Assembly: GCF_019139535.1 (NCBI RefSeq)
Contig: NZ_CP077073.1
Span: forward strand, 1 to 64,000
Length of the DNA: 64,000 nt
Direction of reading: 5' to 3'
Source: Pseudomonas muyukensis
Lineage (GTDB): Bacteria; Pseudomonadota; Gammaproteobacteria; Pseudomonadales; Pseudomonadaceae
The position numbers and the translations under genes are program-made. The notes below the pieces were generated by a model. It had not been told where the DNA came from. It did not search any database and saw nothing but the letters and a program-made list of their open reading frames with translations. Position 1 is the first letter of the stretch. Each line of letters begins with the position of its first letter. Positions 1 to 7,852 of the stretch are shown here, one piece after another.

Positions 1-162
1 GTCGCGATGGGCTGCAAAGCAGCCCCGGCCATCTCAGCCCCTGAACAGATCCTGCCCCAGCACCAGTGTCTGCCCAACACCCTCCAGCCTTACCCGAGCC
101 CCAGCGGCAAGCACAAATCGCGAACGTCGGGGTAACGCGCCCCTCTGTAGGAGCGGCCTTGT
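1..162. repeat. First unit of a 162-bp tandem duplication (REP plus ldcA 3' end)
   Basis: Bases 1-110 nearly repeat bases 163-273: both start GTCGCGATGGGCTGCAAAGC and continue through the stop codon and last codons of the LD-carboxypeptidase gene. Homology fades after about base 118. Bases 119-162 are unique apart from the REP core (TGTAGGAGCGGCC) that opens the next unit. The duplication therefore copied a REP element together with the gene's 3' tail. Seen directly; the mechanism (slippage or recombination at REP) is inferred. Confidence 0.85.
34..118 (-). pseudogene. Decayed fragment of the ldcA 3' end
   Basis: Read on the minus strand, this stretch encodes a tail ending VGQTLVLGQDLFRG and a TGA stop. 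The intact gene ends VGQTLVLEQGLFRG. Several substitutions separate the two copies. The run of C bases near 100 is also one base shorter than in the intact copy, which shifts the frame. It has no start codon and is a relic, not a gene. Confidence 0.75.
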
Positions 163-195
163 GTCGCGATGGGCTGCAAAGCAGCCCCGGCCATC

Positions 196-1134
196 TCAGC
201 CCCTGAACAGACCCTGCTCCAGCACCAGTGTCTGCCCAACACTATCCAGCCTTACCCGAGCCCCCAGCGGCAAGCACACATTCGGATCACAATGCCCGCT
301 GCGCCACCCGGCCAGCACCGGTACCCCGAGCGGGCCGAAGGTATCCAGCAGCAGTGGCGTCATCGCCGCCACGGTGATCCCGGCAAAGTCCCCCACCAGC
401 ACGCCACGCACCCCCTCCAGCTTGCCGGCCAGGCGCAGCTGCGTCAGCAAGCGGTCGACCCGGTACAGCGGCTCGTTGACGTCCTCGATGAACAGGATGC
501 TGTCTTGGGTGTCGACTTGCGCCAGCGTCCCCAGCGTGGAGCCGAGCAACGACAGGTTGCCGCCGACCAGCCTGCCACTGGCCGTGCCCGGCACCACGCA
601 GGTCAGTGGATAAGCCGACGGATGAGCGATCGCGTCTCCCGCCCGCAAGCGCCCGCCCAATTGCTCGAACAATGAGCGAACGGTCGGCTCCTGCTTGCCG
701 CCCAGCAAGTCGGCGTTGAGCATGGCGCCATGAAAGGTGACCAGCCCAGTATGCCGGTTGAGCGCCGAATGCAGAGCGGTGATGTCGCTGTAGCCCACCA
801 GCGGCTTGGGATGGCGACGGATCAGTTCGAAGTCGACCCGGTCCAGCAGGCGCATGCTGCCGTAACCGCCGCGCATGCACAGGATGGCGTCGATGTCCGG
901 GGCACTGAACGCATCGTGCAGGTCACGCAGGCGCTGCTCGTCGCTGCCGGCGAGGTACCCGTCCGCTTGCAGTACGCCGGGGTAGATACGGCATTGCAGG
1001 CCACGGCTTTCGAACCACAGCCGCGCCTTGTCAGTATCCAGCCGCGCCGGCCCGGCCGGGGCGATGATGGCGAAGCGGGCGTTGTCAGGCAGGGCCTTGG
1101 GCAACAGGTACTCGGCAGTTTCCAGGCAATTCAT
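196..1134 (-). CDS. ldcA: LD-carboxypeptidase (muramoyltetrapeptide carboxypeptidase, S66 family)
   Basis: S66-family serine peptidase that removes the terminal D-alanine from murein tetrapeptides during peptidoglycan recycling in the cytoplasm; some relatives (MccF) cleave microcin C. The product has 312 residues, usual for the family. Visible landmarks are IIAPAGPA near residue 24, CMRGGYGSMRLLD near 86, the nucleophile serine in GYSDITA (about S116), the acidic block FIEDVNEPLYRVDRLL, and a C-terminal histidine in GWRSGHCDPN. Reading begins at ATG 1134; a GTG one codon earlier is possible, but the AGGAG lies a better distance from the ATG. Its 3' end is partly duplicated downstream (1-162). 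Confidence 0.88.
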   Translation of the reverse strand: MNCLETAEYLLPKALPDNARFAIIAPAGPARLDTDKARLWFESRGLQCRIYPGVLQADGYLAGSDEQRLRDLHDAFSAPDIDAILCMRGGYGSMRLLDRVDFELIRRHPKPLVGYSDITALHSALNRHTGLVTFHGAMLNADLLGGKQEPTVRSLFEQLGGRLRAGDAIAHPSAYPLTCVVPGTASGRLVGGNLSLLGSTLGTLAQVDTQDSILFIEDVNEPLYRVDRLLTQLRLAGKLEGVRGVLVGDFAGITVAAMTPLLLDTFGPLGVPVLAGWRSGHCDPNVCLPLGARVRLDSVGQTLVLEQGLFRG

Positions 1135-1175
1135 CACGCCACTCCTTGCAGCTTGTCGCTTGAAACTTCTAGCTC

Positions 1176-1215
1176 AAAAAAAATGCCGATGCCGCCTTCC
1201 AGCGCGCATCGGCAT
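1176..1215 (-). terminator. Rho-independent terminator of the lipoate operon
   Basis: On the minus strand ATGCCGATGC and GCATCGGCAT form a perfect 10-bp stem (1183-1215) followed by eight T residues (complement of 1176-1183). It lies just past the lipA stop and before the LD-carboxypeptidase gene, so that gene probably has its own promoter or depends on read-through. Confidence 0.9.
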
Positions 1216-1233
1216 GTCTCGCTCAAGCTCGCT

Positions 1234-2250
1234 TCAGAGCTTGATCTTGGCTTCGTGAGCCTGCTGGTCGGCGTGGTACGACGAACGCACCAACGGGCCG
1301 GAGGCGACGTTCTTGAAGCCCATCTTGTAGCCTTCCTCGGCGAACCAGGCGAAGGTGTCCGGGTGCACGAAGCGCTGCACCGGCAGGTGGTTGCGCGACG
1401 GTTGCAGGTACTGGCCCAGGGTCAGCATGTCGATGTCGTGCTCGCGCATGCGCTGCATCACCTCGATCACCTCTTCGTCGGTCTCGCCCAGGCCGAGCAT
1501 CAGGCCGGACTTGGTCGGCACGTGCGGGACCATCTGCTTGAACTTCTGCAGCAGGTCCAGCGACCAGTCGTAGTCCGAACCCGGGCGCGCGGCCTTGTAC
1601 AGGCGCGGCACGGTCTCGAGGTTGTGGTTGAACACATCCGGCGGGGTCTGCGCGGTGATTTCCAGCGCCACGTCCATGCGCCCACGGTAGTCCGGCACCA
1701 GGGTTTCCAGCTGCACGCCCGGCGACAGCGCGCGAATCTCGCGGATACAGTCGGCGAAGTGCTGGGCACCGCCATCACGCAGGTCGTCGCGGTCCACCGA
1801 GGTGATCACCACGTACTTCAGGCGCAGGTCGGCGATGGCCACGGCCAGGTTCTTCGGCTCGTCGAGGTCCAGCGGCTTCGGCCGGCCGTGGCCGACGTCG
1901 CAGAACGGGCAGCGACGGGTGCAGATATCGCCCATGATCATGAAGGTGGCGGTACCGCCAGAGAAGCACTCGCCCAGGTTCGGGCAGGAGGCCTCTTCGC
2001 AGACGCTGTGCAGCTTGTGCTTGCGCAGCAGTTGCTTGATGCGGTCGACCTCCGGCGAAACCGGGATGCGCACGCGGATCCAGTCGGGTTTCTTCGGCAG
2101 TTCTTCGGTGGGGATGATCTTCACCGGGATGCGCGCGACCTTCTCGGCGCCACGCAGCTTCACGCCCGCCTCGACTTTCTTCGGCGCGGGGCGCGGGGTG
2201 ACGTCTTGCGTCGGGATCAGGTTCGGCACGGCTTCTTGCACAGTTGTCAT
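1234..2250 (-). CDS. lipA: Lipoyl synthase
   Basis: Radical-SAM enzyme that inserts two sulfur atoms into protein-bound octanoyl groups to make lipoyl cofactor for pyruvate and 2-oxoglutarate dehydrogenases. The 338-residue product shows both iron-sulfur motifs: the auxiliary cluster [12 protein letters not shown] (C84, C89, C95) and the radical-SAM motif CTRRCPFC (C110, C114, C117). The C-terminal RSSY supplies the serine ligand of the auxiliary cluster. The ATG lies two bases past the lipB stop, so the genes are co-transcribed as lipB-lipA, and a strong terminator follows. About 50 N-terminal residues precede the conserved core, as in other Pseudomonas. Confidence 0.97.
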   Translation of the reverse strand: MTTVQEAVPNLIPTQDVTPRPAPKKVEAGVKLRGAEKVARIPVKIIPTEELPKKPDWIRVRIPVSPEVDRIKQLLRKHKLHSVCEEASCPNLGECFSGGTATFMIMGDICTRRCPFCDVGHGRPKPLDLDEPKNLAVAIADLRLKYVVITSVDRDDLRDGGAQHFADCIREIRALSPGVQLETLVPDYRGRMDVALEITAQTPPDVFNHNLETVPRLYKAARPGSDYDWSLDLLQKFKQMVPHVPTKSGLMLGLGETDEEVIEVMQRMREHDIDMLTLGQYLQPSRNHLPVQRFVHPDTFAWFAEEGYKMGFKNVASGPLVRSSYHADQQAHEAKIKL

Positions 2251-2252
2251 AA

Positions 2253-2903
2253 TCAGTCGATTCCGCCCGTCAGGGTCGTCTGCTCAGCATAGTCGAGGTG
2301 CCTGACCAGCTGTCCGCGCAGCCTTGTCCTGACCTCGTCGAGTTCGATCGGGCCTGCCAGGTCGCGCAGCTGGGTCATGGCCAGCCCCGCATACCCACAG
2401 GGGTTGATTCGGCGGAATGGCGCAAGGTCCATGTCCACGTTCAAGGCAAGGCCGTGGAACGAACGGCCGTTGCGAATTCGAAGGCCAAGTGACGCGATCT
2501 TCGCGCCATCGACATAGACGCCAGGGGCGTCGGGTTTTGCCAGCGCCTGCACGCCGTAGCTGGCGAGCAGGTCGATGAGGGTCAGCTCGATGCGGCTGAC
2601 CAGCTCGCGCACGCCGATGCTCAGGCGTCGTACATCCAGCAGCAGGTAGGCCACCAGCTGGCCGGGGCCATGGTAGGTGACCTGGCCGCCGCGGTCGGTC
2701 TGCACCACCGGGATCTCGCCAGGCACCAACAAGTGCTCGGCCTTGCCGGCCTGGCCCTGGGTGAACACGGGAGGATGCTCGACCAGCCAGACTTCGTCCA
2801 GGCTGTCCGGGCCACGCTGCTCGGTAAAGCGGCGCATGGCCTCCAGCACCGGCTCATAGGGCTGCAGGCCAAGGTCGCGAATACCGAGCACGCCAGGCAT
2901 CAC
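2253..2903 (-). CDS. lipB: Octanoyl-[acyl-carrier-protein]:protein N-octanoyltransferase
   Basis: Moves octanoate from acyl carrier protein to lipoyl domains, the step before LipA. The product has 216 residues. It carries [16 protein letters not shown] (about 71-86), the catalytic lysine in [10 protein letters not shown] (K135) and the thioester cysteine in [10 protein letters not shown] (C169). Its start codon overlaps the stop of the DUF493 gene by 4 bases (ATGA), indicating translational coupling. An in-frame ATG immediately follows the first, so the exact start is uncertain by one residue. Confidence 0.96.
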   Translation of the reverse strand: MMPGVLGIRDLGLQPYEPVLEAMRRFTEQRGPDSLDEVWLVEHPPVFTQGQAGKAEHLLVPGEIPVVQTDRGGQVTYHGPGQLVAYLLLDVRRLSIGVRELVSRIELTLIDLLASYGVQALAKPDAPGVYVDGAKIASLGLRIRNGRSFHGLALNVDMDLAPFRRINPCGYAGLAMTQLRDLAGPIELDEVRTRLRGQLVRHLDYAEQTTLTGGID

Positions 2904-3175
2904 AGCACCATTTTCACGATGCCGGTAGCACGCAGGGCGCTGTTGATGTCGTGCAACTGGTCCTCACCGGTGGCAACGATATGCAGCTGCACCGTGGTGT
3001 ACTTGCCTTCCTTGCTCTGGCGTTCGGCCAGGGTCGACAGGTCGACCTTGGCGTACTTGCTGAGGATCTCGATCACCGTGTCCTTGAAGCCGACAACGGT
3101 ATCGCCGATCACCTTGATCGGGTAATCCTCGCAGGGGAATTCGATCTTGTGCGACTTGACGTCTTCTTCGCTCAT
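2900..3175 (-). CDS. DUF493 family protein (YbeD-like)
   Basis: Small 91-residue cytoplasmic protein of the DUF493/YbeD family, with a ferredoxin-like fold resembling regulatory domains of allosteric enzymes. The family sits almost universally between dacA and lipB in gammaproteobacteria, as here, but no firm biochemical role is established. It begins [15 protein letters not shown] and ends with a beta strand, ATGIVKMVL. It overlaps lipB by 4 bases. The 73-bp gap to dacA upstream leaves room for its own ribosome site. Confidence 0.9.
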   Translation of the reverse strand: MSEEDVKSHKIEFPCEDYPIKVIGDTVVGFKDTVIEILSKYAKVDLSTLAERQSKEGKYTTVQLHIVATGEDQLHDINSALRATGIVKMVL

Positions 3176-3248
3176 GGCGGTAACGGCCTCGTAAGCCGTG
3201 GCAGCAACAGCGCCCCCGCCTGGTTCACAGGGGCGTGGCGGTCACGTA

Positions 3249-4409
3249 TCAGTTGAACAAACCGTAGAAGAACAGACGGATGCTGTCCCACATGCGGCCG
3301 AAGAAACCCGCTTCCTCGACGCCGTCGAGGGCGATGAGGTCAGCGCTGTGAACCACTTTCTCGTCCAGTTTGACTTCCACTTTGCCGATCACGTCACCTT
3401 TGGCGATCGGTGCGGTCAGTTGCGGGTTCATGGTCATCGAAGCCATCAGACGCTTAAGCTGGCCTTTAGGCATGGTCATGGTCAGGTCGTTGGCCAGACC
3501 CGCCTTGACCTGGTTGGTCGCGCCTTTCCATACCTGGGCTTGAGTCAGCTCGGTGCCCTTCTGGTAGAAGGTCTGGGTTTCGAAGAAGCGGAAACCGTAG
3601 GTCAGCAGCTTCTGGGTCTCGGCGGCGCGGGACTGCTCGCTGTTGGTGCCGAACACCACGGCGATCAGGCGCTGGCCGTCACGCACGGCCGAGGCGACCA
3701 TGCAGTAGCCGGCTTCGTCGGTGTGGCCGGTCTTCAGGCCGTCGACGGTCTTGTCACGCCACAGCAGCAGGTTGCGGTTGGGCTGCTTGATGTTGTTCCA
3801 GAAGAACTCTTTCTGCGAGTAGATGGCGTAGTGCGCCGGGTCTTCGTTGATGATCGCCCGTGCCAGGGTGGCCATGTCGTGGGCCGAGGAGTAGTGCTCC
3901 GGGTTCGGCAGGCCGGTCGGGTTCATGAAGTGGCTGTTGGACATGCCAAGGTCGGCGGCAGTCTTGTTCATCATGTCGGCGAAGGCGTCTTCGCTGCCGG
4001 CGATGTGCTCGGACAGGGCGACCGAGGCATCGTTGCCCGACTGGATGATGATGCCGTGCAGCAGGTCGCTGACGGTGACCTGGCTGCCGACCTTGATGAA
4101 CATGCGCGAACCGCCGGTGCGCCAGGCGTTTTCGCTGACGGTGACCGGGTCGTTCTCGCCGATCTGGCCACGACGGATGTCCAGGGTGGCGATGTAGGCG
4201 GTCATCAGCTTGGTCAGGCTGGCTGGCGGCAGGCGCTCGTCACCGTTGTTCTCGACCAGCACGTTGCCGCTGGACGCGTCCATGAGTACATAGGACTTGG
4301 CGGCCAGTTGTGGTGGTGCTGGCATCATCTGCTCCGCTGCGAAGGCAGCAGGCGTGATCATCAGCAGAACGGGCAGGCAAAGTCGTTTGGCAAGGTTGGT
4401 GATGTTCAT
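3249..4409 (-). CDS. dacA: D-alanyl-D-alanine carboxypeptidase (PBP5/6 type)
   Basis: Low-molecular-mass penicillin-binding protein that trims pentapeptide side chains to tetrapeptides in the periplasm. The 386-residue product has a signal peptide cleaved near AAFA-AE (residue 25) and all three penicillin-binding motifs: SLTK (S64 nucleophile), SGN (124-126) and KTG (226-228). A beta-rich PBP5_C domain follows. The C-terminal SIRLFFYGLFN is an amphipathic membrane anchor. It is the distal gene of the elongation cluster rodA/mrdA/mltB/rlpA, separated from rlpA by a REP hairpin, so it may have its own promoter in 4410-4600. Confidence 0.96.
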   Translation of the reverse strand: MNITNLAKRLCLPVLLMITPAAFAAEQMMPAPPQLAAKSYVLMDASSGNVLVENNGDERLPPASLTKLMTAYIATLDIRRGQIGENDPVTVSENAWRTGGSRMFIKVGSQVTVSDLLHGIIIQSGNDASVALSEHIAGSEDAFADMMNKTAADLGMSNSHFMNPTGLPNPEHYSSAHDMATLARAIINEDPAHYAIYSQKEFFWNNIKQPNRNLLLWRDKTVDGLKTGHTDEAGYCMVASAVRDGQRLIAVVFGTNSEQSRAAETQKLLTYGFRFFETQTFYQKGTELTQAQVWKGATNQVKAGLANDLTMTMPKGQLKRLMASMTMNPQLTAPIAKGDVIGKVEVKLDEKVVHSADLIALDGVEEAGFFGRMWDSIRLFFYGLFN

Positions 4410-4600
4410 CCGTCTCTCGTAAATCGCTAATGGTCTGATGTTCCGTGGGCAAGTTCGTTTGCCCAGCGCCCCGTCAGTCTAGTTTTATGGCCGTGGCCTG
4501 GCCCGAAAAGTGCGGCGTTATGCCGCTGCGGGCAAAAGCGGCATTGTACATACCTGCGCCCGGCAATTCATGAACAAACCGACAGATCGGCGTGTCGATT

Positions 4601-4669
4601 CATCGCGGGGCAAGCCCGCTCCCACGCTATCTGCAATGCCGGACGTGGGAGCGGGCTTGCCCCGCGATG
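4601..4669. repeat. REP hairpin between rlpA and dacA
   Basis: CATCGCGGGGCAAGCCCGC and its continuation form a 26-bp arm (4601-4626) perfectly inverted at 4644-4669, with a 17-bp loop. This is the GGGGCAAGCCCGC class of Pseudomonas REP. It starts five bases past the rlpA stop, where it could stabilise the upstream transcript. Confidence 0.92.
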
Positions 4670-4673
4670 GGTC

Positions 4674-5678
4674 TCAATCAGTGACCACCTTGGCCTGGCC
4701 CAGGTTCGCCAGGCGAATGCTGTCCTGGGCCTGCTGGATCTCGCCCTGGCTGTTGATCGGCCCCAGGCGCACGCGGTGCAGGGTCTGCTGGTTGCGCACG
4801 ATGGAGCTGATGAACACCGGCGCACTGACCATGCTGCTCAACTTCGAGCGCAACAGCTCGGCGGCGTCCGGGTTGGCGAAGGCGCCGACCTGCAGGAAGC
4901 TGCCGCCGTTGCCGGCCGGCACGTTGTTGCCCGCCACCTGCACCGGCACCACCGGCGCCGCGTGCTGCTGGGGTGGCGGGGTCCATTGCTCGACCCGGCC
5001 GCTGCTGGCCGCGATCGGCTGCGCCTGGGCCACCTGCGGCTCCTTGAGCACCATCGGCGGCTGCTGGCCACGCTGGGCCCACCATTGCTGCGGGTCGATG
5101 CCCTCGACGCGCACATGGGCGGTACCGCTCTCGGCGTAGCCGAGCTTCTTCGCCGCCGCGTAGGACAGGTCGATGATGCGGTCGGAGTAGAACGGGCCAC
5201 GGTCGTTGACCCGCAGGATCACGCTGCGGCCGTTGGCCAGGTTGGTCACCCGCACATAGGCCGGCAGCGGCAGGGTCTTGTGCGCCGCGCTCATGCCATA
5301 GAGGTCGTAGAGCTCGCCGTTGGCGGTGTTCTGCCCGTGGAACTTGGTGCCGTACCACGACGCGGTGCCCTCGGCGCGATAGCTGCGCGAGTCCTGCATC
5401 GGGTAGTAGGTCTTGCCCAGCACGGTGTAGGGGTTGGCCTTGTAGTTGCCGGTGTGCACCGTCGGGGTGGCGTCGGGGATCTTGTTGACGTCGACGTCCC
5501 ACCAGGGCGCGCCGTCCTTGTGCGCCCGGTTGATGTCCAGGCCCGGCTGCGCGCGCACGGTATTGCTAGTGCCGCCCTGGGGGCTGCTGGGCCGGCTCGA
5601 CGAGCAGCTGGCCAGGACCAGGCCGGCGGCGACGCAGGCAAGCAGTTTGAAGCCATTGGCTGTAAAGAGTTCGCGCAT
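4674..5678 (-). CDS. rlpA: Septal ring lytic transglycosylase RlpA (lipoprotein)
   Basis: Outer-membrane lipoprotein that in P. aeruginosa cleaves glycan strands lacking peptide stems and helps daughter cells separate. The 334 residues show a lipobox LASC (C25) and a double-psi beta-barrel core that includes GTASWYGTKFHG and RVNDRGPFYSDRIIDLS with the catalytic-site aspartate. A proline/glutamine-rich linker leads to a C-terminal SPOR domain (about 258-334), which directs the protein to denuded glycans at the septum. The ATG abuts the mltB stop, so it is translated with the elongasome operon. Confidence 0.95.
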   Translation of the reverse strand: MRELFTANGFKLLACVAAGLVLASCSSSRPSSPQGGTSNTVRAQPGLDINRAHKDGAPWWDVDVNKIPDATPTVHTGNYKANPYTVLGKTYYPMQDSRSYRAEGTASWYGTKFHGQNTANGELYDLYGMSAAHKTLPLPAYVRVTNLANGRSVILRVNDRGPFYSDRIIDLSYAAAKKLGYAESGTAHVRVEGIDPQQWWAQRGQQPPMVLKEPQVAQAQPIAASSGRVEQWTPPPQQHAAPVVPVQVAGNNVPAGNGGSFLQVGAFANPDAAELLRSKLSSMVSAPVFISSIVRNQQTLHRVRLGPINSQGEIQQAQDSIRLANLGQAKVVTD

Positions 5679-6689
5679 TTACTTGACGCCCCGTGCCAGA
5701 ACCAGCTGTTCGGATAGCTGATGCACCGCCATGGCATACATCACGCTGCGGTTGTAGCGAGTGATCGCGTAGAAATTCTTCAGGCCCATCCAGTATTCCG
5801 GGCCGTGCTCGCCCTCCAGACGGAAGGCGGTTACCGCTTGCTCATCGCGCAGCGCATCATCGCCCGACCAGCCCAGCGCCCGCAACTGCGCCACTGTCCT
5901 GACCGGCTCGATACCTGTGGTCAGGCCTTCGTCGGCTCGCTCGCCGCGTACCTGGGCGCGACTGACCACAGGCTCCCCGGCAACCCAGCCATGGCGCTTG
6001 AAATAGCTGGCAACGCTACCGATGGCGTCGTCCGGGTTGTTCCAGATATTGATGTGGCCGTCGCCGTCGAAGTCCACCGCATAGTTGCGAAAGCTGCTCG
6101 GCATGAATTGCGGCAGGCCCATGGCGCCAGCGTACGAGCCCTTGAGGGTCAGCGGGTCGAGCTGCTCCTCGCGCGTCAGCAGGAGGAACTCACGCAGCTC
6201 CTTGCGGAAGAATTCGGCGCGCGGCGGGTAGTCGAAGCCCAGGGTCGACAGGGCATCGATGACCCGGTAGTTGCCGGTATTGCGCCCGAAGAACGTCTCC
6301 ACGCCGATGATCGCCACGATGTACTGCGCCGGCACGCCGTATGCCTGCTCGGCGCGGGCCAGCACCGCCTCGTGCTGGCGCCAGAAGTCCACCCCGCGGG
6401 CGATACGCGCGTCGGTGATGAACATCGGCCGGTATTCCTTCCACGGCTTGACCCGCTCGGCCGGCCGCGAGATCGCATCGAGGATCGACTGCTTGCGCTG
6501 CACCTCGGCGAACACGCCCAGCAGTTGCTCACTGGCAAAACCGTAGTCGCGGGTCATCTCGCCGACGAACTCGGCCACCTGGGGCGAGCCGTCGTAGTCA
6601 CCGGCACTGGCCTGCTGGATCGCGCCGCACAGGCTCATCGCGCCGATCCACGGTACCCAACGGGCCGCCCAACCACGTACTGCTTGCAT
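5679..6689 (-). CDS. mltB: Soluble lytic murein transglycosylase B (MltB/SltB1 type)
   Basis: Family 3 lytic transglycosylase that cleaves the MurNAc-GlcNAc bond, leaving 1,6-anhydro ends, in the periplasm. The catalytic glutamate is in GVETFFGRNTGNY (E131). SYAGAMGLPQFMPSSF and the EF-hand-like DFDGDGHINIW are also typical. The start is ATG 6689, preceded by AAGGTGAAG; longer readings run through rodA and have no family similarity. The signal peptide ends ASA before GDYDG. The residue before its cysteine is leucine, so it lacks a proper lipobox and is probably soluble. It lies 17 bp downstream of rodA. Confidence 0.93.
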   Translation of the reverse strand: MQAVRGWAARWVPWIGAMSLCGAIQQASAGDYDGSPQVAEFVGEMTRDYGFASEQLLGVFAEVQRKQSILDAISRPAERVKPWKEYRPMFITDARIARGVDFWRQHEAVLARAEQAYGVPAQYIVAIIGVETFFGRNTGNYRVIDALSTLGFDYPPRAEFFRKELREFLLLTREEQLDPLTLKGSYAGAMGLPQFMPSSFRNYAVDFDGDGHINIWNNPDDAIGSVASYFKRHGWVAGEPVVSRAQVRGERADEGLTTGIEPVRTVAQLRALGWSGDDALRDEQAVTAFRLEGEHGPEYWMGLKNFYAITRYNRSVMYAMAVHQLSEQLVLARGVK

Positions 6690-6706
6690 GAAATTCTTCA
6701 CCTTTT

Positions 6707-7852
6707 TCAAACCTGTGCAATCCATTTGCGGTGCGTATGGATCGACATCAGAACGCCAAACGCTGACAGCAGCGTCACCAACGAAGTTCCGCCATAGCTG
6801 ATGAAGGGCAGCGGCACGCCCACCACGGGCAGTAGGCCGCTGACCATACCGATATTGACGAACACATAAACAAAGAAGGTCATGGTCAGGCTGCCGGCGA
6901 GCAGCTTGCCGAACAGGGTCTGGGCCTGGGCGGTGATCATCAGCCCACGGCCGATCAACAGCACGTAGATCAGCAGCAGCAGGCAGATGCCCACCAGGCC
7001 GAACTCCTCGCCGAGCACGGCGATGATGAAGTCGGTGTGGCTCTCGGGCAGGAAGTCCAGGTGCGACTGGGTACCCAGCAGCCAGCCCTTGCCGAACACC
7101 CCGCCGGAACCGATCGCCGCCTTGGACTGGATGATGTTCCAGCCGGTGCCCAGCGGGTCGCTCTCGGGGTCGAGGAAAGTCAGCACGCGCTGCTTCTGGT
7201 AGTCGTGCATGACGAAGAACCACATCGCCACCGCCACCGGCACCGCCGCCGCCACCACGCTGACGATCCAGCGCCAGCGCAGGCCGCCCATGAACAGCAC
7301 GAAGGCGCCGGAGGCGAGGATCAGCAGCGCGGTGCCCAGGTCGGGCTGGCGCACGATGAGGATGAACGGCACGCCGATCATCACCAGGCTGATCGCCACA
7401 TGCTTGAGGTGCGGCGGCAGGGTGCGCTTGGACAGGTACCAGGCGATGGTCGCCGGCATGATGATCTTGAGGAATTCCGAGGGCTGGAAGCGGATCACCC
7501 CGGGGATGTTGATCCAGCGCGTGGCGCCCATGGCGTTATGGCCCATGACGTCCACCACGATCAGCAGCACGACCCCGACCACATAGGCCAGCGGCACCCA
7601 GCGCGCCATGAAGCGCGGCTCGAGCTGGGCGATGACGAACATCGACACCAGGCCGATGCCGAACGAGGTGGCCTGCTTCATCAGCAGGTCCCAGTTCTTG
7701 CCACTGGCCGAATACAGCACGAACAGGCTGCCGGCGGCCAGGGTCAGGAGGATGAGCAGCAAGGGGCCGTCGATATGGATGCGCTGCAGGAAGCTGGCGC
7801 GCCGGCGCATCACGTCCTCGCTGGAGAGCATGCGATCGAAATTGTTCTTCAC
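6707..7852 (-). CDS. rodA: Rod-shape-determining peptidoglycan glycosyltransferase RodA (SEDS)
   Basis: Polytopic inner-membrane SEDS polymerase that works with PBP2 to build lateral-wall peptidoglycan. The 381 residues contain about ten hydrophobic segments. Family landmarks include IPGVIRFQPSEFLKI, the long loop with FLDPESDPLGTGWNIIQSK, GKGWLLGTQSHLDFLPESHTD, and the C-terminal GVPLPFISYGG. The start overlaps the end of mrdA by 4 bases (ATGA), coupling the two partners. A later ATG (MRRRASF) is an alternative start. Confidence 0.96.
   Translation of the reverse strand: MKNNFDRMLSSEDVMRRRASFLQRIHIDGPLLLILLTLAAGSLFVLYSASGKNWDLLMKQATSFGIGLVSMFVIAQLEPRFMARWVPLAYVVGVVLLIVVDVMGHNAMGATRWINIPGVIRFQPSEFLKIIMPATIAWYLSKRTLPPHLKHVAISLVMIGVPFILIVRQPDLGTALLILASGAFVLFMGGLRWRWIVSVVAAAVPVAVAMWFFVMHDYQKQRVLTFLDPESDPLGTGWNIIQSKAAIGSGGVFGKGWLLGTQSHLDFLPESHTDFIIAVLGEEFGLVGICLLLLIYVLLIGRGLMITAQAQTLFGKLLAGSLTMTFFVYVFVNIGMVSGLLPVVGVPLPFISYGGTSLVTLLSAFGVLMSIHTHRKWIAQV

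Noticed and set aside
6690..7223. N-terminal extension of the lytic transglycosylase frame
   Set aside because: The added residues are the off-frame reading of rodA and have no family similarity. ATG 6689 has a good ribosome site and a signal peptide follows.
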